Part shown: piece by piece, positions 15,961 to 25,559 of the stretch
How the letters are laid out: the number at the start of each line of letters is the position of its first letter
Numbering within the stretch: the first letter of the stretch is position 1
NCBI GenBank assembly: GCA_964419055.1
Contig: CAYQNU010000001.1
Coordinates: 62,001-126,000, forward strand
Direction of reading: 5' to 3'
DNA: 64,000 nucleotides
DNA from: CAYQNU01 sp964419055
Lineage (GTDB): Bacteria; Bacteroidota; Bacteroidia; Flavobacteriales_D; Parvicellaceae
Notes under the pieces: generated by a model
Told to the model about the DNA's origin: nothing
Database searches by the model: none
Seen by the model: the letters and a program-made list of their open reading frames with translations, nothing else
Position numbers and translations under genes: made by a program

Positions 15961-17761
15961 CAACTAGTTTTTTTGTTGATTGGATTGTTCCATTTTCTTC
16001 CACTTGAATAAAGTAAACTCCATTTTTCCAGTCGTTTATTTGAATAGTTAAAATACTATTTGCACTCAATTGAGAATGAATTAATTTGCCAGTGATATCA
16101 TAAATTTTAATTTTTGAACCTGCGCTTATATTATCGATACTAAAATGGGTATTTGCAGGATTTGGGAAAATTTGAAAAGATGTATTAACTTGTTCATCAA
16201 TAGATGAAGTAGCACTCGATATTTTCCAAATCTCACTATAAGATTCACCGCTATCATATCCTCCCAAAAAGTACATAGCACCATTTTTAAACATAATTGG
16301 ATCTAAATAATTGATATCGGTTTCAGCTACAGCACCTCCAGGATGTATGGTTTGAGTACCTATTGTGGTTCCATCAGAATGAAATAATTGTTTCATACCT
16401 GATGCTGCAGTATTTGATGAGAAAAAGAATCGATTATCAAAATCATATCCATAACCATGATATCCAGCTCCTGTAGAATTCGTTTCTTTCACCAAAGTTG
16501 TTCCTGCTTCAGTACCATCTGTTTTCCATAATTCAGTTCCTGTACTTCCATCATCAGCCCCAAATAGAAGTAAGTTATTGTATACTTGAAAACCGTTAAG
16601 AGAGCTGCTTCCTACTCCTGCATTAATGTCTTTAAGTAAAACCGTACCAGCAGTTGTTCCATCAGATTTCCATAATTCACTTCCGCTCACACCATCGTTG
16701 GCTGCAAAATAAAAATGATTATTGAAAACTGCCAAACTTAAACCATAAGAAACACCAAAGCCATCACCTGTTGGATTTATATCTTTTACTAAGACAGTTC
16801 CAATTGTAGTGCCATCTGTTTTCCATAATTCTCTACCAACACCCGAGTTGTCTGTAGCTAAAAAGTATAATTCGTCATTATAGATATTCTGTTGGTACAA
16901 AGAACCAATAGGCCCAAAACCTGGATTTGTTGCAATGTCTTTTAAAAGAACAGTTCCATTTGTTGTACCATCTGTAATCCAAGGCTCTAAGTTGTTATTA
17001 CCGTCTTGACTTAGAAAAATTACTTTGTTGCCTAATTTCACAACCTCCGCTCCACCAGTAGTTGGAAAATATCCACCATCAGCTCCGGGCCAAATATCTT
17101 TTACCAAAACGGTACCTGAAGGAGTGCCATCGGTTTTCCAAAGCTCTTGACCATTTACACCATCATTTGCAGAAAAAAATATCTCTCCGTTCAATTCAAA
17201 TGTTTTACTAGGACTTAAATATGGAAAAGACCCAATTGCTCCTGGTTGGATATCTTTTAATAGAGAGGTTCCTGCTGAAGTTCCGTCTGTAATGTATAGT
17301 TCATCACCTTCATTGTCATTATCATTTGTTGCCATAAACAGCATTTGATTACCATTGATTACAACTACTGCATTTTCATAAGAAAAATAAACATCTGGAT
17401 CAGAATAAAAAACAGACGTACCAGCTGTTGTACCATCTGTAGAAAGCATTCTATCATTTAATATATCGATAATAATAAGTTTATTATTAATGATTTCTAG
17501 TAATTCAAAAGAACCTTCTTCACCATTCATTTCATAAAACATCGTTGTACCAGCAGTGGTACCATCTGTCTTCCATAGGTTAAATACTACTCCATCCGTG
17601 GAGCCTATAAAAATGGTAGTGCCATTTAATTCTTTAAAACTGTAAGCGCCATATTCACTAAAAGTGGCTATTTTTTCGAAGGTATAGTTTTGGGCATTCA
17701 TTCCTTGACCCAAAAATAAAGACGCTCCAAGCATCAAAGTTGTTGTAATTTTTCTTTTCAT
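15950..17761 (-). CDS. T9SS-secreted ELWxxDGT-repeat protein
   Basis: A 603-residue protein with a signal peptide (MKRKITTTLMLGASLFLGQGMNAQ). It has roughly ten copies of the ELWxxDGT repeat, each about 45-50 residues, with cores such as ELWKTDGTPSGTVLVKDI and LWKTDGTTAGTTMFYE. These probably form a beta-propeller-like solenoid. The C terminus is a type A T9SS sorting domain (IFPNPANTHFSIDNI, then NGVYFIQVEENG and KLVVNK). Its last codons and 3' flank match those of the neighbouring T9SS gene. It is probably exported and surface anchored. The function of ELWxxDGT proteins is not established. Confidence 0.9.
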   Translation of the reverse strand: MKRKITTTLMLGASLFLGQGMNAQNYTFEKIATFSEYGAYSFKELNGTTIFIGSTDGVVFNLWKTDGTTAGTTMFYEMNGEEGSFELLEIINNKLIIIDILNDRMLSTDGTTAGTSVFYSDPDVYFSYENAVVVINGNQMLFMATNDNDNEGDELYITDGTSAGTSLLKDIQPGAIGSFPYLSPSKTFELNGEIFFSANDGVNGQELWKTDGTPSGTVLVKDIWPGADGGYFPTTGGAEVVKLGNKVIFLSQDGNNNLEPWITDGTTNGTVLLKDIATNPGFGPIGSLYQQNIYNDELYFLATDNSGVGRELWKTDGTTIGTVLVKDINPTGDGFGVSYGLSLAVFNNHFYFAANDGVSGSELWKSDGTTAGTVLLKDINAGVGSSSLNGFQVYNNLLLFGADDGSTGTELWKTDGTEAGTTLVKETNSTGAGYHGYGYDFDNRFFFSSNTAASGMKQLFHSDGTTIGTQTIHPGGAVAETDINYLDPIMFKNGAMYFLGGYDSGESYSEIWKISSATSSIDEQVNTSFQIFPNPANTHFSIDNISAGSKIKIYDITGKLIHSQLSANSILTIQINDWKNGVYFIQVEENGTIQSTKKLVVNK

Positions 17762-17894
17762 AGATTATAGTTTAAAATGATTCTTGTCGCAAAAATGATA
17801 GTTTTCTTTTAATCAAATTAAATCATTTTGTGTAGACCCTCTTTTTTGAAGTGAATGGGGTGAATGGGTTTGTGGGAAGTTGTTTGAGAAGTTC

Positions 17895-17913
17895 AAAGTC
17901 TTGAGTCTAGAGT
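17895..17913. repeat. 19-bp repeat upstream of T9SS genes, copy 2
   Basis: AAAGTCTTGAGTCTAGAGT, one mismatch from 15759-15777. It lies about 134 bases upstream of the ELWxxDGT gene start on the minus strand. Confidence 0.6.
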
Positions 17914-17951
17914 ACAAAGTAGGGTTTAATTTTTAAAGAACGTAATAACTA

Positions 17952-18101
17952 TCACGTAATAAGTAATACGTTTTGGTTACGATGTAAAGCATGAGATTTA
18001 TAGTTATCTACTAGAAATTCATTTGTCCATTCGGCTACTGATCGGAGTCGAGGTGGGCGGATGTATTCTTCCTTAACTAACTCAATTAGGGTGTTGGGCA
18101 T
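17952..18101 (-). CDS. Possible small ORF of 49 codons
   Basis: It starts with ATG at 18101 and ends with TGA at 17954-17952. The peptide begins MPNTLIELVKEEYIRPPRLR and continues SVAEWTNEFLVDNY, a composition that looks protein-like and not like random A/T-rich translation. The open frame extends upstream of the ATG, with KRFTNRGIF before it, so this could be the surviving C-terminal part of a decayed gene. I do not recognise the family. It is unclear whether it is expressed. Confidence 0.3.
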   Translation of the reverse strand: MPNTLIELVKEEYIRPPRLRSVAEWTNEFLVDNYKSHALHRNQNVLLIT

Positions 18102-18151
18102 AAAAATACCTCGATTTGTAAAACGCTTATGAGGGATGCTTTTCTATTTTG

Positions 18152-18159
18152 TACTTTTG
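18152..18159 (+). promoter_or_regulatory. TAnnTTTG promoter box before the sensor kinase gene
   Basis: TACTTTTG fits the Bacteroidota -7 consensus exactly and ends 8 bases before the ATG at 18168, so the 5' leader would be extremely short. No TTG lies at the ideal upstream spacing. Confidence 0.5.
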
Positions 18160-18167
18160 CCTTCGAA

Positions 18168-21077
18168 ATGATAAACACCCGTTTTTACTTTTTACTATTA
18201 CTAATAGCTTGTATAGATTTATTAGAGGTGAGCTTGTATGCTCAAAACCCCTATGCAGTGCAAATTTCTACCAAAGATGGACTGCCATCAAATACTGTTT
18301 TTCAAGTTTATCAAGACGCTAAAGGTTTTGTTTGGATTGCCAATAATGAAGGTATTTGCAGATATGATGGTTTTGAATTTGTAAATTATATATCCGAAAA
18401 ACAAAGTTCTAAAGCAGGCAGTTTTATCCAAGAAGACAAAACGGGACGTATTTGGTATGAAAATTTTGATGGTCATCTTTTTTTTGTGGAACGTGATACG
18501 TTACAGTATTTTTCAAAATCAAAAACGTTGGGGTATTTTCCTTATTGCATTTCCGACAATCATTTATATGTCCTTAATGTTAAGGGTATAGAAATATACG
18601 ATCTCGCCACTTTAGATTTGGTTAATAAAATAGATATAGAACTCGATGACATTGAATTTGCAATATATAAAAACGATGCGCTCTATTTTATTTCCGATCA
18701 CATTCTTTTTAAATTGAACGAAAACAATGAATTGTCTTCGAATACCTATTTTAAAGATAAATCAATCAAAACAAAACAGATACTGTTTTACCAAAGCAAA
18801 CTCCTCATTTATTCGAAATACAATGAAAATCAATTGATTTATGAATTCGATACTTCTTTAAATTTTAAAACTTTGCACTCATTCAAGGAACCAGACTTTA
18901 TTCAAGGATGTAATATAATGGATCATCAATTATGGGTATATACATCAAATGGAATATTGAGTTATGAATTTCATAATAATTCTCTACATTATAATGGTCA
19001 CATTTTTTCTACTAAAAATGTATCTAACGGAATGGTTGACCAACAAGGAAATTACTGGATTGCTACTTTGAATGAAGGGGTATTTCTTATACCCTCTTTA
19101 CAAAATAAGGTATATTCATTGCAAGATAATGTACCCTCCAAGTTGATCAGCACGCCAAAAGGACTCATTATGAGTACCCAAACTGGATCGCTTTTAAACT
19201 TCAATTCAAAATCAAAGTCTTTTGAAACAATTTTTCAAGAAGAAGAATCTACCCCGATAAATTATCTCCATTATGACGCACTTCAACAAAGTGTTGTTTT
19301 TACTTCAAAAGGGTTTAATTTACTACAACTCGATAATTTAGAAAAAAAGCGCTTTCAAAACTTGGCTCTTAAAAGTATCGTTAGAGTAGATCATAAGTAT
19401 TTGGGTATTGCTGTGAGTGGTTTATATGGCTTATTATTAGACCCATATTGTGATCAAGAAAAAACTTCCATTTGGGATGGCGTTTATAAAGAAAATTATA
19501 CTGAAAATCTTCAAGATATTTCTCCTTTAAAAATAAACCTACGTGCCAAATCAATTGATTATAATAAAATTTCGCAAACGTTGGTTATTGCGACTAATGA
19601 AGGGCTTTTTACACAACATTTGGATCAAACTACCGAACTAAAATTAAATAAAGAGACCTTCTTTGGAGAAAAAATATTTTGGTATAATAATATCATTTAT
19701 GCTTTAGATACTAAAGGTAATTTTTATACGGCAGACACCAACCATGCCTTCTATTTAATAAATACACAATTAGGAATTCCAAAATTTGCCATAAAACGAA
19801 TCAAAAAAGTAGGTGACGAGGTATTGATTGCTACAACAGAATCAATTTATGTTTATCAATTAGAAACACAATCAATCCACTTGGTAGATTTTCAATTGAA
19901 TTACGCTGATTTTATGGATTTTGATAAGTTTAATAATATTTTATATATCCTTACTTCTGATGGATTGATTGAATTAACTCAGAGCGCTTCTACTGGAAAA
20001 AAGAAAGAAGCTCGATTTATTATCAATTACTTACAAGTTAATCAACGTAAATATTTGGGTGCACCACAATTACTATTGAATCATGATGAAAACAACATCA
20101 GTATCCACTTTTCAGTAATTGATTTTGGAAAAACCATCAATTTACCTTTGTATTATAGATTGAATAACAGTGATTGGATGTTGATGAATAAAGATGCTCA
20201 CACCCTGTTATTTTCTTCTCTTTCCTACGGCAAATATGAGCTGGAATTTAAAATCGGGGACCAAAAAATTGATGAAGTAATACGATTTGAGATATTGAGC
20301 CCTTATTGGTTGAGATGGTGGTTTATTACTTTTATAGTTGCTTTGATTTTACTGATTGGCTTATTGTATTACAAATGGCGTATGAATAGATTAAGTAATC
20401 AAATTAAACTGCTGAAAGAAAAAGTACAGCTGGAACAAAGTTTGAGCAAATCCATTTTGACGGCTGTAAAATCACAAATGAATCCGCATTTCTTTTACAA
20501 TGCGCTCAATACCATTCAAGCGTATATTTATACAAACGATAACAAAAAAGCCAATACGTATTTGGCAAAATTCTCTAAATTGACACGTACTGTATTGGAA
20601 ATGTCGGAACGTGACACCATTACATTAACCGAAGAATTTACCTCTTTGAATTTGTATTTAGAACTGGAAAAAATGCGTTTTTCAAAAAACTTTGAATTCA
20701 CTTTGAATAAAGAATCCGTTAGTAATCCAGAAATTATTGAAATACCTCCAATGCTTATTCAACCCTACGTTGAAAACGCAATAAAACACGGTTTGTTACA
20801 CCGTGAAGGACACAGGCAATTGGATATTGATTTTAAACTTAATGATGAACGGGTGTTGGTTGTAACCATAGATGATAATGGTATAGGTAGAAAAAAATCA
20901 GAAGAATTGAATCAGTTAAAAAAGGATAAGTCACGCTCATTTTCAACAGCAGCCAATAAAAAAAGACTGGAAATTCTGAATTCAAGTACCCATCAAGCTA
21001 TTGAAATCATTGACAAATATGATGAAGAAGGAAATGCAACAGGAACTACCGTTATATTAAATATTCAATTCAATTAA
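18168..21077 (+). CDS. LytS-type sensor histidine kinase with periplasmic propeller domain
   Basis: A 969-residue kinase. I chose the ATG at 18168 because it gives a clean signal/anchor sequence (MINTRFYFLLLLIACIDLL); the frame extends 13 codons upstream. The large periplasmic region has two-component-regulator propeller blades (GLPSNTVFQVYQDAKGFVW) and a Y_Y_Y-like domain before a membrane segment (about 720-740). Then comes the His_kinase domain with the phosphoacceptor motif MNPHFFYNALN and ATPase motifs ENAIKHGL and DDNGIGR. It is followed after 16 bases by a LytTR response regulator, so it forms a two-component system. The signal sensed is unknown. Confidence 0.92.
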   Translation: MINTRFYFLLLLIACIDLLEVSLYAQNPYAVQISTKDGLPSNTVFQVYQDAKGFVWIANNEGICRYDGFEFVNYISEKQSSKAGSFIQEDKTGRIWYENFDGHLFFVERDTLQYFSKSKTLGYFPYCISDNHLYVLNVKGIEIYDLATLDLVNKIDIELDDIEFAIYKNDALYFISDHILFKLNENNELSSNTYFKDKSIKTKQILFYQSKLLIYSKYNENQLIYEFDTSLNFKTLHSFKEPDFIQGCNIMDHQLWVYTSNGILSYEFHNNSLHYNGHIFSTKNVSNGMVDQQGNYWIATLNEGVFLIPSLQNKVYSLQDNVPSKLISTPKGLIMSTQTGSLLNFNSKSKSFETIFQEEESTPINYLHYDALQQSVVFTSKGFNLLQLDNLEKKRFQNLALKSIVRVDHKYLGIAVSGLYGLLLDPYCDQEKTSIWDGVYKENYTENLQDISPLKINLRAKSIDYNKISQTLVIATNEGLFTQHLDQTTELKLNKETFFGEKIFWYNNIIYALDTKGNFYTADTNHAFYLINTQLGIPKFAIKRIKKVGDEVLIATTESIYVYQLETQSIHLVDFQLNYADFMDFDKFNNILYILTSDGLIELTQSASTGKKKEARFIINYLQVNQRKYLGAPQLLLNHDENNISIHFSVIDFGKTINLPLYYRLNNSDWMLMNKDAHTLLFSSLSYGKYELEFKIGDQKIDEVIRFEILSPYWLRWWFITFIVALILLIGLLYYKWRMNRLSNQIKLLKEKVQLEQSLSKSILTAVKSQMNPHFFYNALNTIQAYIYTNDNKKANTYLAKFSKLTRTVLEMSERDTITLTEEFTSLNLYLELEKMRFSKNFEFTLNKESVSNPEIIEIPPMLIQPYVENAIKHGLLHREGHRQLDIDFKLNDERVLVVTIDDNGIGRKKSEELNQLKKDKSRSFSTAANKKRLEILNSSTHQAIEIIDKYDEEGNATGTTVILNIQFN

Positions 21078-21093
21078 AATAAGTAACACAATT

Positions 21094-21831
21094 ATGTATA
21101 AATCGATAATCATTGATGATGAAGAAATGGCACAAACCTTACTAAAAGGAATGTTGGCCGAATATTGTCCAAAGGTAGAAGTTGAAGCTGTTTGTGGTGA
21201 TTTACTTTCGGGAGTAGAGGCTATAAAAAAATTAAACCCAGATTTAGTATTCTTGGATATTGAAATGCCTGGTCAAAGTGGGTTAAACTTATTGGACTAT
21301 TTTGATGAGATAGAAATAACATTCTCCATCATTTTTATCACGGCTTATAACAATTACGCCATAAGTGCTTTCAAATTATCAGCTATTGATTATTTATTAA
21401 AACCAATAGAAGTTGAAGATTTGACTCAAGCAATTGATTTGTTCGAAAAAAATAAAAACAGAAATCAATTCAAATTTCTCAAGCACAATATGGGAACAGG
21501 AACAGCCAAAAAAATTGGTTTAAATACTGTTGGTTCTATTGTTTATGTTGTGTTAGACAATATCCTGTATTTTGAAGCGGATGGTTCCTATTGTAAAGTT
21601 ATGCTTGTTGATGGAAAACAAATTACAGCAAGTAAAGTGCTCAAACATTTTGAATATATATTAAGCGATAATTTAAATTTTTTTAGATGTCACAAATCCT
21701 TTATGATTAACATAAACCATATAGACGAATTCGTGAGGGCAGATGGTGGCTATTTAAAAATAGGAGGACATCAAATCAGCATTTCGCCTGATAAGGTGAA
21801 AAATCTATTGCAATTGATGGAGCAAATTTGA
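21094..21831 (+). CDS. LytTR-family response regulator
   Basis: A 245-residue regulator. The receiver domain spans residues 1-120, with the acidic pair IIDDEE, the phosphoacceptor Asp in LVFLDIEMPG, and the conserved KPIE Lys. The LytTR DNA-binding domain spans about 145-245 (ILYFEADGSYCKVML, FFRCHKSFMININHI). It pairs with the LytS-type kinase directly upstream. Target genes are not evident; the secreted protein gene at 22003 lies downstream on the same strand after about 170 bases and has its own promoter-like box. Confidence 0.94.
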   Translation: MYKSIIIDDEEMAQTLLKGMLAEYCPKVEVEAVCGDLLSGVEAIKKLNPDLVFLDIEMPGQSGLNLLDYFDEIEITFSIIFITAYNNYAISAFKLSAIDYLLKPIEVEDLTQAIDLFEKNKNRNQFKFLKHNMGTGTAKKIGLNTVGSIVYVVLDNILYFEADGSYCKVMLVDGKQITASKVLKHFEYILSDNLNFFRCHKSFMININHIDEFVRADGGYLKIGGHQISISPDKVKNLLQLMEQI

Positions 21832-21967
21832 ATCGGATGACAAATGTAGCCAATATTTAATGGACTAATTTAAAGTTGTGAATTTAAGTTCGCTAACTGA
21901 ACTAAGGTTTTCACTTCCAAAAACACCTCCCACACAAAGTGGGTAAACTTTCTTAAAGATGTTGTTT

Positions 21968-21975
21968 TATTTTTG
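21968..21975 (+). promoter_or_regulatory. TAnnTTTG promoter box before the secreted-protein gene
   Basis: TATTTTTG fits the Bacteroidota -7 consensus 27 bases before the ATG at 22003. The upstream TTG element is not clear. Confidence 0.45.
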
Positions 21976-22002
21976 TCTTATAATTTTAAAATAACATAAA
22001 AC

Positions 22003-23202
22003 ATGAAATCAAAAGTAATTTTTGCAGCATCCATTTTAACGATGACAACATCGTTAAGTGCTCAAAATTTTGGGGGAAAATTTGGTGAAAAAATGAATGC
22101 CAAAATTCAAGGTACAGCCGGACCTAACAAAAAACAATTAGAAGAGGCTGCAAGTGATAGCTCAAGTACTTTTTTAAATGGTAAAGAGGTCCTAAAAGAT
22201 TCACGTGGGTTAAGCGGAATTTACTATTCTAACACAGCCATAGCTGCCGGTACAATGGGCAATAACCCTATGACCAACCAACCTTATGAAAAGATGATTA
22301 AAAAGTTTTTGGTTAATTATGATGAAACAAAATACACAATTAAACTAAATACTCAATATTCTTATGAAACAGGCAATGACACCAAATGGGTAAAAGCTGC
22401 AATGTGGTCGTCAACTACAAATCCACCAAAATTAGGAGTGGACATTTCTACTAAAGCAGGAGGACTATTTTTATCCAATAAAGATTATGATAATAGAAAA
22501 TATACTTTTTTTAAAGGCTATTTAGTAACTAAAGATTTACAAGGAAATTACATAAAAGGAGATGCATTAAACAGTGATTTCAACAGTGCTGATATCCTTG
22601 AAATTGAACCAGGTATTATCTTAATTGGTGACTTGCGTGTGGGCAAAGATGGGACAGAAAGTTCGCTTGAAATGAATAAAAAATACAAAGAAATAATCGT
22701 TCTTTACAAAGCCGAAAAAGCTTCCGTTGCAGCTAAATACACTCGTGAATATGCTTGGGATAAAATAGACGCATTCTGGAAAAAATATGATTCAGCAGGT
22801 GATGAAATAGAAGCAAGTAATACTACACTTGCTAAGCCATTTGCTGGGAAAGTTAAAGATCAGCCAAGTGATGCCGATTTAAGAAAAGCTGTGGAGGCAC
22901 GTATGACTCAATATAAATGGGGCGAAACATTAGAATATGTTTACATTATATCTGATTGGAAAAGCGAATACCAAAAATTAGGCATTAACCAATTAAACAC
23001 ATTAATGAGCCGTACCTTACAAGTTCAAGTTGTAACTAAAAAAGGAGATAAATGTCGTGCAACTATGATGACTATTAAGCAAGAAAATGTTTACATGACG
23101 GGTTCCGTTGAAGAAAATTATGGTGGCCAACCAATAATTGCTACTGGTAACACAAGTACAAATGATATAGATTGTAAACGGGCTTACGAGTACAAAAAAT
23201 AA
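22003..23202 (+). CDS. Secreted protein of unknown function
   Basis: A 399-residue protein with a signal peptide (MKSKVIFAASILTMTTSLSAQ). The mature part begins NFGGKFGEKMNAKIQG, rich in Gly and Lys, and has no T9SS sorting domain, lipobox or later membrane segment. The C-terminal half has a helical stretch (AWDKIDAFWKKYDSAGDEI) and a mixed alpha/beta part ending in CKRAYEYKK. I do not recognise the family. It follows the LytS/LytTR pair and has its own promoter box and a strong terminator, so it is probably a monocistronic, well-expressed gene. Confidence 0.7.
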   Translation: MKSKVIFAASILTMTTSLSAQNFGGKFGEKMNAKIQGTAGPNKKQLEEAASDSSSTFLNGKEVLKDSRGLSGIYYSNTAIAAGTMGNNPMTNQPYEKMIKKFLVNYDETKYTIKLNTQYSYETGNDTKWVKAAMWSSTTNPPKLGVDISTKAGGLFLSNKDYDNRKYTFFKGYLVTKDLQGNYIKGDALNSDFNSADILEIEPGIILIGDLRVGKDGTESSLEMNKKYKEIIVLYKAEKASVAAKYTREYAWDKIDAFWKKYDSAGDEIEASNTTLAKPFAGKVKDQPSDADLRKAVEARMTQYKWGETLEYVYIISDWKSEYQKLGINQLNTLMSRTLQVQVVTKKGDKCRATMMTIKQENVYMTGSVEENYGGQPIIATGNTSTNDIDCKRAYEYKK

Positions 23203-23276
23203 ATAGCTTCTTAAATGTTTGCTCTATACTTGATTGAATAATGGCATTTAAATCGAGTAAGTGAAAAATCTAATTG

Positions 23277-23304
23277 AAAGGGTTACAATGTATTGTAACC
23301 CTTT
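23277..23304 (+). terminator. Strong rho-independent terminator
   Basis: AAAGGGTTACAAT pairs perfectly with ATTGTAACCCTTT over 13 positions around GT, followed by more T. It lies 74 bases after the stop of the secreted-protein gene. The symmetric A and T runs let it work for both strands. Confidence 0.9.
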
Positions 23305-23424
23305 TTTAATTCACTACTTTTATAAAGTAACTTTTTATGCACTTAAAATTATCTGTTAAAATCCCAGAATGAAAAAAGTAACTTCAATCTAAAAAAAAGC
23401 AATTTAAAAGGTTAATTAAAGAAC

Positions 23425-24411
23425 CTAATAAGCCCATTTCAGATAGATAGCTCCCCAAGTGAAGCCACCACCAAAAGCAGAAATGATGATATTGTCGCCT
23501 TTTTTAAGTTTGGATTCCCATTCCCATATACACAAAGGAATAGTACCTGATGTGGTATTACCGTATTTTTCGATGTTGATCATTACTTTTTCTCTAGACA
23601 ATCCCATTCTTTCAGCGGTAGCGTCAATTATACGTAAGTTGGCTTGATGCGGCACTAACCAAGCAACATCGTCACCTGTAAGGTTATTACGCTCCATTAT
23701 TTCGGCACTTACACCAGCCATATTAGTTACAGCATATTTAAATACCGTTTTACCTTCTTGAAAAACATAGCTATCAGGATGTGTAAGATTCTCCAACGTG
23801 TAAGGTGTTGTTGAACCTCCATTTTTTTGAATTAAAAATTCACGACCTGAGCCATCTGCACGCATAATGTAATCTTGAATTCCATTGCCGTCTTCTGTTG
23901 GTTCTAATAATACACCTCCAAATCCATCTCCAAATATGATACAAGTAGCTCTATCTTGATAGTTGATGATACTGGACATAACATCGCCACCTATAACAAT
24001 AACTTTTTTTGCTGACCCGTTTTCGATAAATTGTTGTCCGGTAGTTAATGAAAAAATAAAACCTGAACAAGCAGCACTTAAATCATATCCCCAAGCATTT
24101 GTTGCACCCGCTTTATCACAAATCACATTTGACGTACTGGGGAATTTATAATCTCCTGTAATCGTCCCAACTATAATCATATCGATTTCGAGTGGTGAAA
24201 TGCCTCTTTTTTCGCAAATGGTTTTAACGATTACTGCTCCAAAGTCAGAAAACGTTTCACCTGGTGACACTTGTCTTCTTTCTTTAATACCCGTTCTTGA
24301 AAAAATCCACTCATCATTAGTTTCAACTAATTTCTCAAGATCCTTATTCGTTAATTTTTTTTCGGGAAGTATTCCGTGCACTGCTGTGATAGCTGCTCTT
24401 ATTTTTGTCAT
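23425..24411 (-). CDS. fabH: 3-oxoacyl-ACP synthase III (FabH)
   Basis: A 328-residue initiating condensing enzyme of type II fatty acid synthesis: acetyl-CoA (or a branched starter) plus malonyl-ACP. The N terminus has the FabH-specific NDEWIFSRTGIKERR. The catalytic triad is Cys115 (AACSGFIF), His255 (VPHQANLR) and Asn285 (KYGNTTSGT). It overlaps plsX by 4 bases (ATGA), the classic plsX-fabH operon. It is clearly the housekeeping copy compared with the two KAS III paralogues near the left end of the window. Confidence 0.95.
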   Translation of the reverse strand: MTKIRAAITAVHGILPEKKLTNKDLEKLVETNDEWIFSRTGIKERRQVSPGETFSDFGAVIVKTICEKRGISPLEIDMIIVGTITGDYKFPSTSNVICDKAGATNAWGYDLSAACSGFIFSLTTGQQFIENGSAKKVIVIGGDVMSSIINYQDRATCIIFGDGFGGVLLEPTEDGNGIQDYIMRADGSGREFLIQKNGGSTTPYTLENLTHPDSYVFQEGKTVFKYAVTNMAGVSAEIMERNNLTGDDVAWLVPHQANLRIIDATAERMGLSREKVMINIEKYGNTTSGTIPLCIWEWESKLKKGDNIIISAFGGGFTWGAIYLKWAY

Positions 24412-25346
24412 TGAAAGGCCAATTTTATTTTTGTATGTAAATCTGCTTTTGCGATATCTCTACTATGAATAATCATATTTTTGATGGCCAAACCACTTGA
24501 AATCCCATGACCAATGAGTACGGTTCCATTCACCCCTAAAATAGGAGTTCCACCATATAATTCGTAATTGAATAACTTAAAATAATCATCAATTAAATTA
24601 CGTTTTGCAATTACTTTATAAAAAGCCTCCGCTTCTTTCAAAACTACATTTCCAGTAAACCCGTCACACACGATAACATCGGCTGTGTTGTCAAAAAGGT
24701 CTCTACCTTCAACATTACCAATGAAATTGAAATCAGTGGTTCCCTTCATCATTTTGTAGGTAGCTTGTGTCAAAAGATTTCCTTTTTCTTCTTCTTCTCC
24801 AATATTTAACAAAGCCACTTTTGGGTCTTTATTGCCGTATACGTGTTGCATGTATAAACTTCCTAAAATGGCGAATTGATACAATACATCTGGTTTGCAA
24901 TCTGCATTTACCCCCACGTCCAAAATCAACCCTACACTTCCGTCTTCTCTAGGTAAAACAGAAGTAATGCTTGGTCGAATCACACCCGTTACAGGTTTCA
25001 CCGAATACATTGCTCCCACCAACATTGCTCCTGAATTTCCAGCACTCGAAAATGCATCTAATTTACCTTCGGCTAATAAATGAAAACCAACCGAAATACT
25101 GGAATAAGGCTTTGCTTTAAGCGCTTTAACAGGATGTTCGTCCATACCTAACACATCAGGAGCATGGATGTATTTAAAAGCAGAGACATCGCCTCCAAAC
25201 TCTTCGATTTTTCGTTTAGCCAAGTTCTCATCTCCTATTAATACTAGCGTATCATCAGAAGAAAATTCTTTTTGGGCCGCTATTGCACCTTGAATAGTGG
25301 CCTTAGGAGCAAAATCGCCCCCTGCTATGTCAATTCCTATTTTCAC
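24408..25346 (-). CDS. plsX: Phosphate acyltransferase PlsX
   Basis: A 312-residue enzyme that makes acyl-phosphate from acyl-ACP for phospholipid synthesis (with PlsY). The N terminus has the family signature IGIDIAGGDFAPKATI; further hallmarks are SAGNSGAMLVGAM and VCDGFTGNVVLK. Length is normal. It is first of a two-gene operon with fabH, with 4-base overlap. The rpmF gene (L32), which often precedes plsX in other bacteria, is not found in the 213 bases upstream. Confidence 0.96.
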   Translation of the reverse strand: MKIGIDIAGGDFAPKATIQGAIAAQKEFSSDDTLVLIGDENLAKRKIEEFGGDVSAFKYIHAPDVLGMDEHPVKALKAKPYSSISVGFHLLAEGKLDAFSSAGNSGAMLVGAMYSVKPVTGVIRPSITSVLPREDGSVGLILDVGVNADCKPDVLYQFAILGSLYMQHVYGNKDPKVALLNIGEEEEKGNLLTQATYKMMKGTTDFNFIGNVEGRDLFDNTADVIVCDGFTGNVVLKEAEAFYKVIAKRNLIDDYFKLFNYELYGGTPILGVNGTVLIGHGISSGLAIKNMIIHSRDIAKADLHTKIKLAFQ

Positions 25347-25493
25347 GGCCGAAAATTAAGAAGAATTTTTGAACCAATTTCAATTGTTGAATTATTTTAA
25401 TATCAACGAACTATTTAATAACCCATAAAAAATTGTAAAACAAGTGATTGACAAAATTTTCAACCATCCCAACTAAATTTATTAAAAATCAAC

Positions 25494-25522
25494 TTGACCG
25501 TTTCAAAAAATATATACATTTG
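25494..25522 (+). promoter_or_regulatory. Consensus Bacteroidota promoter of gdhA
   Basis: TTG at 25494-25496, then 18 bases, then TACATTTG at 25515-25522. This matches the TTG / TAnnTTTG consensus of Bacteroidota sigma-A promoters. The start codon is 37 bases downstream. This is the best promoter match in the window. Confidence 0.8.
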
Positions 25523-25559
25523 CGTGATAAACCATTGTAAAATTTTTATAAAATAAATT

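Larger units (their letters stand above)
17762..18167. other. Divergent intergenic region
   Basis: Apart from the 19-base repeat at 17895-17913 and a possible 49-codon reading frame at 17952-18101 (minus), I see only A/T-rich sequence and several GTAATA-like tracts near 17940-17980. A TACTTTTG box at 18152-18159 points to a promoter for the kinase gene at 18168. Confidence 0.5.

Noticed and set aside
21930..21944. CCCACACAAAGTGGG as a terminator after the LytTR gene
   Set aside because: The stem of 5 bp is too short and the following sequence is not T-rich enough; it may be chance.
25347..25559. Search for rpmF (ribosomal protein L32) upstream of plsX
   Set aside because: rpmF often precedes plsX-fabH, but no L32-like reading frame exists on the minus strand here; the region holds only the two divergent promoters.
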